Of a DNA stretch of 8,358 nt, positions 6,518 through 8,358 are shown in pieces (the first letter of the stretch is position 1; each line of letters starts with the position of its first letter). The notes beneath the pieces were generated by a model, which saw only the letters and a list, made by a program, of their open reading frames with translations, was not told where the DNA came from and did no database searches. The stretch is taken from contig CANIBV010000071.1 in NCBI GenBank assembly GCA_947466005.1, forward strand, positions 1 to 8,358. Direction: 5' to 3'. Position numbers and translations under genes: made by a program. This stretch comes from Spartobacteria bacterium (lineage in GTDB: Bacteria; Verrucomicrobiota; Verrucomicrobiia; Chthoniobacterales; UBA6821).

Positions 6518-6535
6518 GAATCCTTTTCATTTTCC

Positions 6536-7933
6536 GTGATCACATCCCTTTCCATCTCTCGCTTCTTTTCATCGCACATGGTGCTGCAGCAAGGCGTGCC
6601 TCTGACCGTTTGGGGGCAGTCGCCGCCATTTGAGACCATTCAGGTCACCTTGGCGGATGCGGAGGCTTCCGCCTGCGCCGACTCGGCCGGCGACTGGGAG
6701 GCCGTTCTTCCGCCGCAGGGGGCTGGCGGACCTCACATTCTTCGGGTGCGCAGCGCAAGCGGATCCCTCGATTTTGAGGATGTCTGGATCGGCGAGGTCT
6801 GGCTTCTCGCCGGGCAGTCAAACATCGAGTGGACCGCATCCCAGTTTCCCGACGCCTCGGCTGACGCGGCGGATGCCCATGCGCCGATGGTGCGCCATTT
6901 TACGCTGGCGACCCACCGCGGACCGGAGGCCTCGAACGACATCAGGGGCACCTGGAGAGTGATGAGCCCGGAGTCGGCTCCCGCGTTCTCGGCCATCGGG
7001 ATGTATTTCGCCAAGTTCTGGGGGGAGCGCCAATCCGTTGCTCTGGGACTTGTCGTCTCAGCGCTCGGAGACACCTCGGCTGAGATGTGGCTGAGCCGAT
7101 CCGCCATGGTTGCCGATCCTGTGCTCCGGCCGACGGTCGAGGAATTTGACGCCCAAGTGGCCAGGCACACAAATGAACTCGCAACTGCGGCCGAGCCCAC
7201 TCTCGATTTTCTCCGGCGCTATGCCCCCTGCTGCCTTTTTAACGGGATGATCCATCCACTGGCACGGTGCCGGTTCCGGGGAGTGATTTGGTATCAGGGG
7301 GAATCCAATGGCCGCCGTGCATCCACCTACCACCGCCTTCTCACCCACCTGATTTCAGAGTGGCGCTCCCTCTTCAAGTCTCCCGAACTGCCGGTCATCG
7401 TCATCCAGCTTCCGCGCTTCCGCGAGGTCGAGGCCGTGGCACAGGTCAGCATGTGGGCCGACCTGCGCGAAGCCCAGGCGCAGGCCGTTTCCGAGCTGCC
7501 GAGCGCCTGGTTGGTTTCGTGCATCGATCTGGGAGACCCCATCGACATCCATCCGCCCAACAAAAAGGAATATGCCCGCCGGGCTCTCGCTTGCGTGAAC
7601 GCGAATGTTTACCAACAACAGGTGCCGTGGTGCGGTCCGTCTCCGCAGGATTGGTATATCGAGGAGGGCATCGTCCGGTTGGCATTCGACTGCCACGGGA
7701 GAGGTCTCGACCTGCGGCAACCCCCCCTCGGGTCCGGATTCACGTTGGCTGGTGCGGACGGCGTCTTTTTTGCAGCCCATGCACGCTTGGACGAGGCAAC
7801 CGTGCTGGTCTGGCATGAATCCGTCAATCAGCCCGCAACACTCCGCTACGCCTGGGCGGACAACCCTCCGGTCACCCTCTTCGATCAGGATGGATGGCCG
7901 ACGGCACCGTTTCGATGCGATCACCTCAAGTAG
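6536..7933 (+). CDS. SGNH-type sialate/acetyl-xylan O-acetylesterase family protein
   Basis: A 465-residue carbohydrate O-acetylesterase of the sialate O-acetylesterase group (SASA domain). Members remove O-acetyl groups from sialic acids or from hemicellulose sugars, and sequence alone does not decide which. Visible features: the family opening ISRFFSSHMVLQQGVPLTVWG; block I GQSNIEW with nucleophile Ser95; ALGDTSAEMW as the oxyanion Gly block; WYQGESN with Glu256; DIHPPNKKEYARR with Asp337 and His339; and a C-terminal beta region ending in the typical LRYAWADNP. The catalytic set is complete. The start is uncertain: GTG 6536 fits family N-termini, while ATG 6431 and 6434 give 35 more hydrophilic residues, overlap the start codon of the divergent regulator and run through the control region. 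No signal peptide is visible from any start, whereas many homologues are exported, so an intracellular role on imported oligosaccharides is suggested. Confidence 0.9.
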   Translation: MITSLSISRFFSSHMVLQQGVPLTVWGQSPPFETIQVTLADAEASACADSAGDWEAVLPPQGAGGPHILRVRSASGSLDFEDVWIGEVWLLAGQSNIEWTASQFPDASADAADAHAPMVRHFTLATHRGPEASNDIRGTWRVMSPESAPAFSAIGMYFAKFWGERQSVALGLVVSALGDTSAEMWLSRSAMVADPVLRPTVEEFDAQVARHTNELATAAEPTLDFLRRYAPCCLFNGMIHPLARCRFRGVIWYQGESNGRRASTYHRLLTHLISEWRSLFKSPELPVIVIQLPRFREVEAVAQVSMWADLREAQAQAVSELPSAWLVSCIDLGDPIDIHPPNKKEYARRALACVNANVYQQQVPWCGPSPQDWYIEEGIVRLAFDCHGRGLDLRQPPLGSGFTLAGADGVFFAAHARLDEATVLVWHESVNQPATLRYAWADNPPVTLFDQDGWPTAPFRCDHLK

Positions 7934-7973
7934 CCGCCGACATGCATGGAACCTAAAACACATCTGTCGTCAA

Positions 7974-8102
7974 ATGGTCTTTGACGATGAGAAAGAAACT
8001 CGCCCCATACTTCCGCGGATGCATGACCGGCTCTTGAGGGATCATTTTCAGGAGAATTGGCAAATGGCATTTTTGGCGGGGTCGCGGCAGGTGGGGGAAA
8101 GC
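7974..8102 (+). pseudogene. 5' fragment of an AAA+ ATPase of the DUF4143 type, frameshifted
   Basis: The plus frame from the ATG at 7974 reads MVFDDEKETRPILPRMHDRLL and continues RDHFQENWQMAFLAGSRQVGES. This closely resembles the N-terminus of the ATPase/DUF4143 family, in which a short helix is followed by QxxFLxGPRQVGKTT. Here the Walker A Lys-Thr is lost. Removing one G from the GGGGG run at 8093-8097 would restore GSRQVGKAA, so a single-base insertion is likely. No later family motifs (the NWD region or the VFDELHK Walker B) are found in any frame downstream, so the gene is truncated as well. Intact relatives are about 400 residues and occur as orphans or toxin-antitoxin-like loci. No ribosome site precedes it. 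The frame remains open to the window end, but its composition after 8102 is not protein-like for this family. Confidence 0.6.
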
Positions 8103-8358
8103 CGCCCGCTGCGTGCTCTCGCCCCCTCCTTTTCCATTTTCAAAAGCAGACCGGCGCGGGGTACCCCTTTCAAGCCGTGTTCGACCTGCCCCAGGAGGAC
8201 ATCGATGGTTGCGCGCATCGCGGGCGATCCTCCCGCTCCGGACGCTCCCATTTCCCAATTGCCTCTGATCGCGGAGTTCAAACGCCCGAAAAACCCTCTG
8301 GGTAATCATTTCCATGATAGAAAAACGCAACCTAAATATGAAATTGTTAAACAGGACC
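8103..8358. other. Intergenic or decayed sequence up to the window edge
   Basis: No recognisable gene. The plus frame of the ATPase remnant stays open to the edge. Within it AGGAGG (8193-8198) stands 6 bases before an ATG at 8205, which could start a partial protein of 51 or more residues with no family resemblance I trust. Other late plus-strand ATGs at 8314 and 8338 begin a second open frame (MKLLNRT from 8338) and could be the true start of the next gene. Minus-strand frames here are arginine- and glycine-rich and look like shadows. The last 60 bases are clearly more AT-rich, as expected for a promoter or leader. Confidence 0.4.

Noticed and set aside
7953..8330. 125-residue minus-strand frame and an overlapping 77-residue one
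   Set aside because: They lie opposite the ATPase remnant, are arginine- and glycine-rich, and contain no conserved motif or good ribosome site.
8205..8358. Possible TrpC (indole-glycerol-phosphate synthase) start from the string LPLIAEFKRPKNPLG
   Set aside because: It resembles LIAEIKRASPSKG only for a few residues; the SPSKG part is absent and the residues before it do not match the family.

Overview
The window looks like a chromosomal segment from a GC-rich, carbohydrate-degrading bacterium. I infer a member of the Verrucomicrobiota or a close relative. The reasons are an orphan four-helix-bundle (23S-IVP type) gene among purine-rich repeats, an AraC regulator divergent from a sialate O-acetylesterase-family gene, a remnant of a DUF4143-type ATPase, and weak or absent Shine-Dalgarno sites at most starts. 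No rRNA or other marker is present to prove this.

Region 1 (2-2842, plus strand): the disaggregase gene clpB, missing its first codons because the window opens inside it, is followed 3 bases later by a small Smr-domain gene. The two are probably one stress or protein/nucleic-acid maintenance operon.

Region 2 (2843-3960): an accessory, repeat-rich stretch. A four-helix-bundle gene (minus strand) sits between imperfect inverted repeats built from an AARGTNGG octamer. Together they fill almost the whole gap between the smr stop and the osmC stop, so the unit looks like an inserted cassette. A third copy of the repeat lies just upstream of an OsmC-family peroxidase gene (minus strand). About 100 bases beyond that lies a block of four consecutive hairpins without coding content, resembling a REP-type element.

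Region 3 (3956-7933): a carbohydrate ester locus. On the minus strand, in transcription order, are an AraC-type regulator, a secreted jelly-roll (carbohydrate-binding-like) protein and an esterase-D/tributyrin-esterase family hydrolase. On the plus strand, divergent from the regulator, is an SGNH sialate/acetylxylan-type O-acetylesterase. The roughly 100-base divergent gap holds a good sigma70-like promoter for the regulator and an imperfect dyad that may be an operator. The simplest reading is a regulator that senses a glycan-derived signal and controls removal of ester groups from that glycan.

Region 4 (7934-8358): no intact gene. It begins with the N-terminal stretch of an AAA+ ATPase of the DUF4143 type. 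Its Walker A motif is broken, apparently by one extra G in a G run, so this is a pseudogene fragment. The remaining 250 or so bases contain only uncertain reading frames that run off the window.
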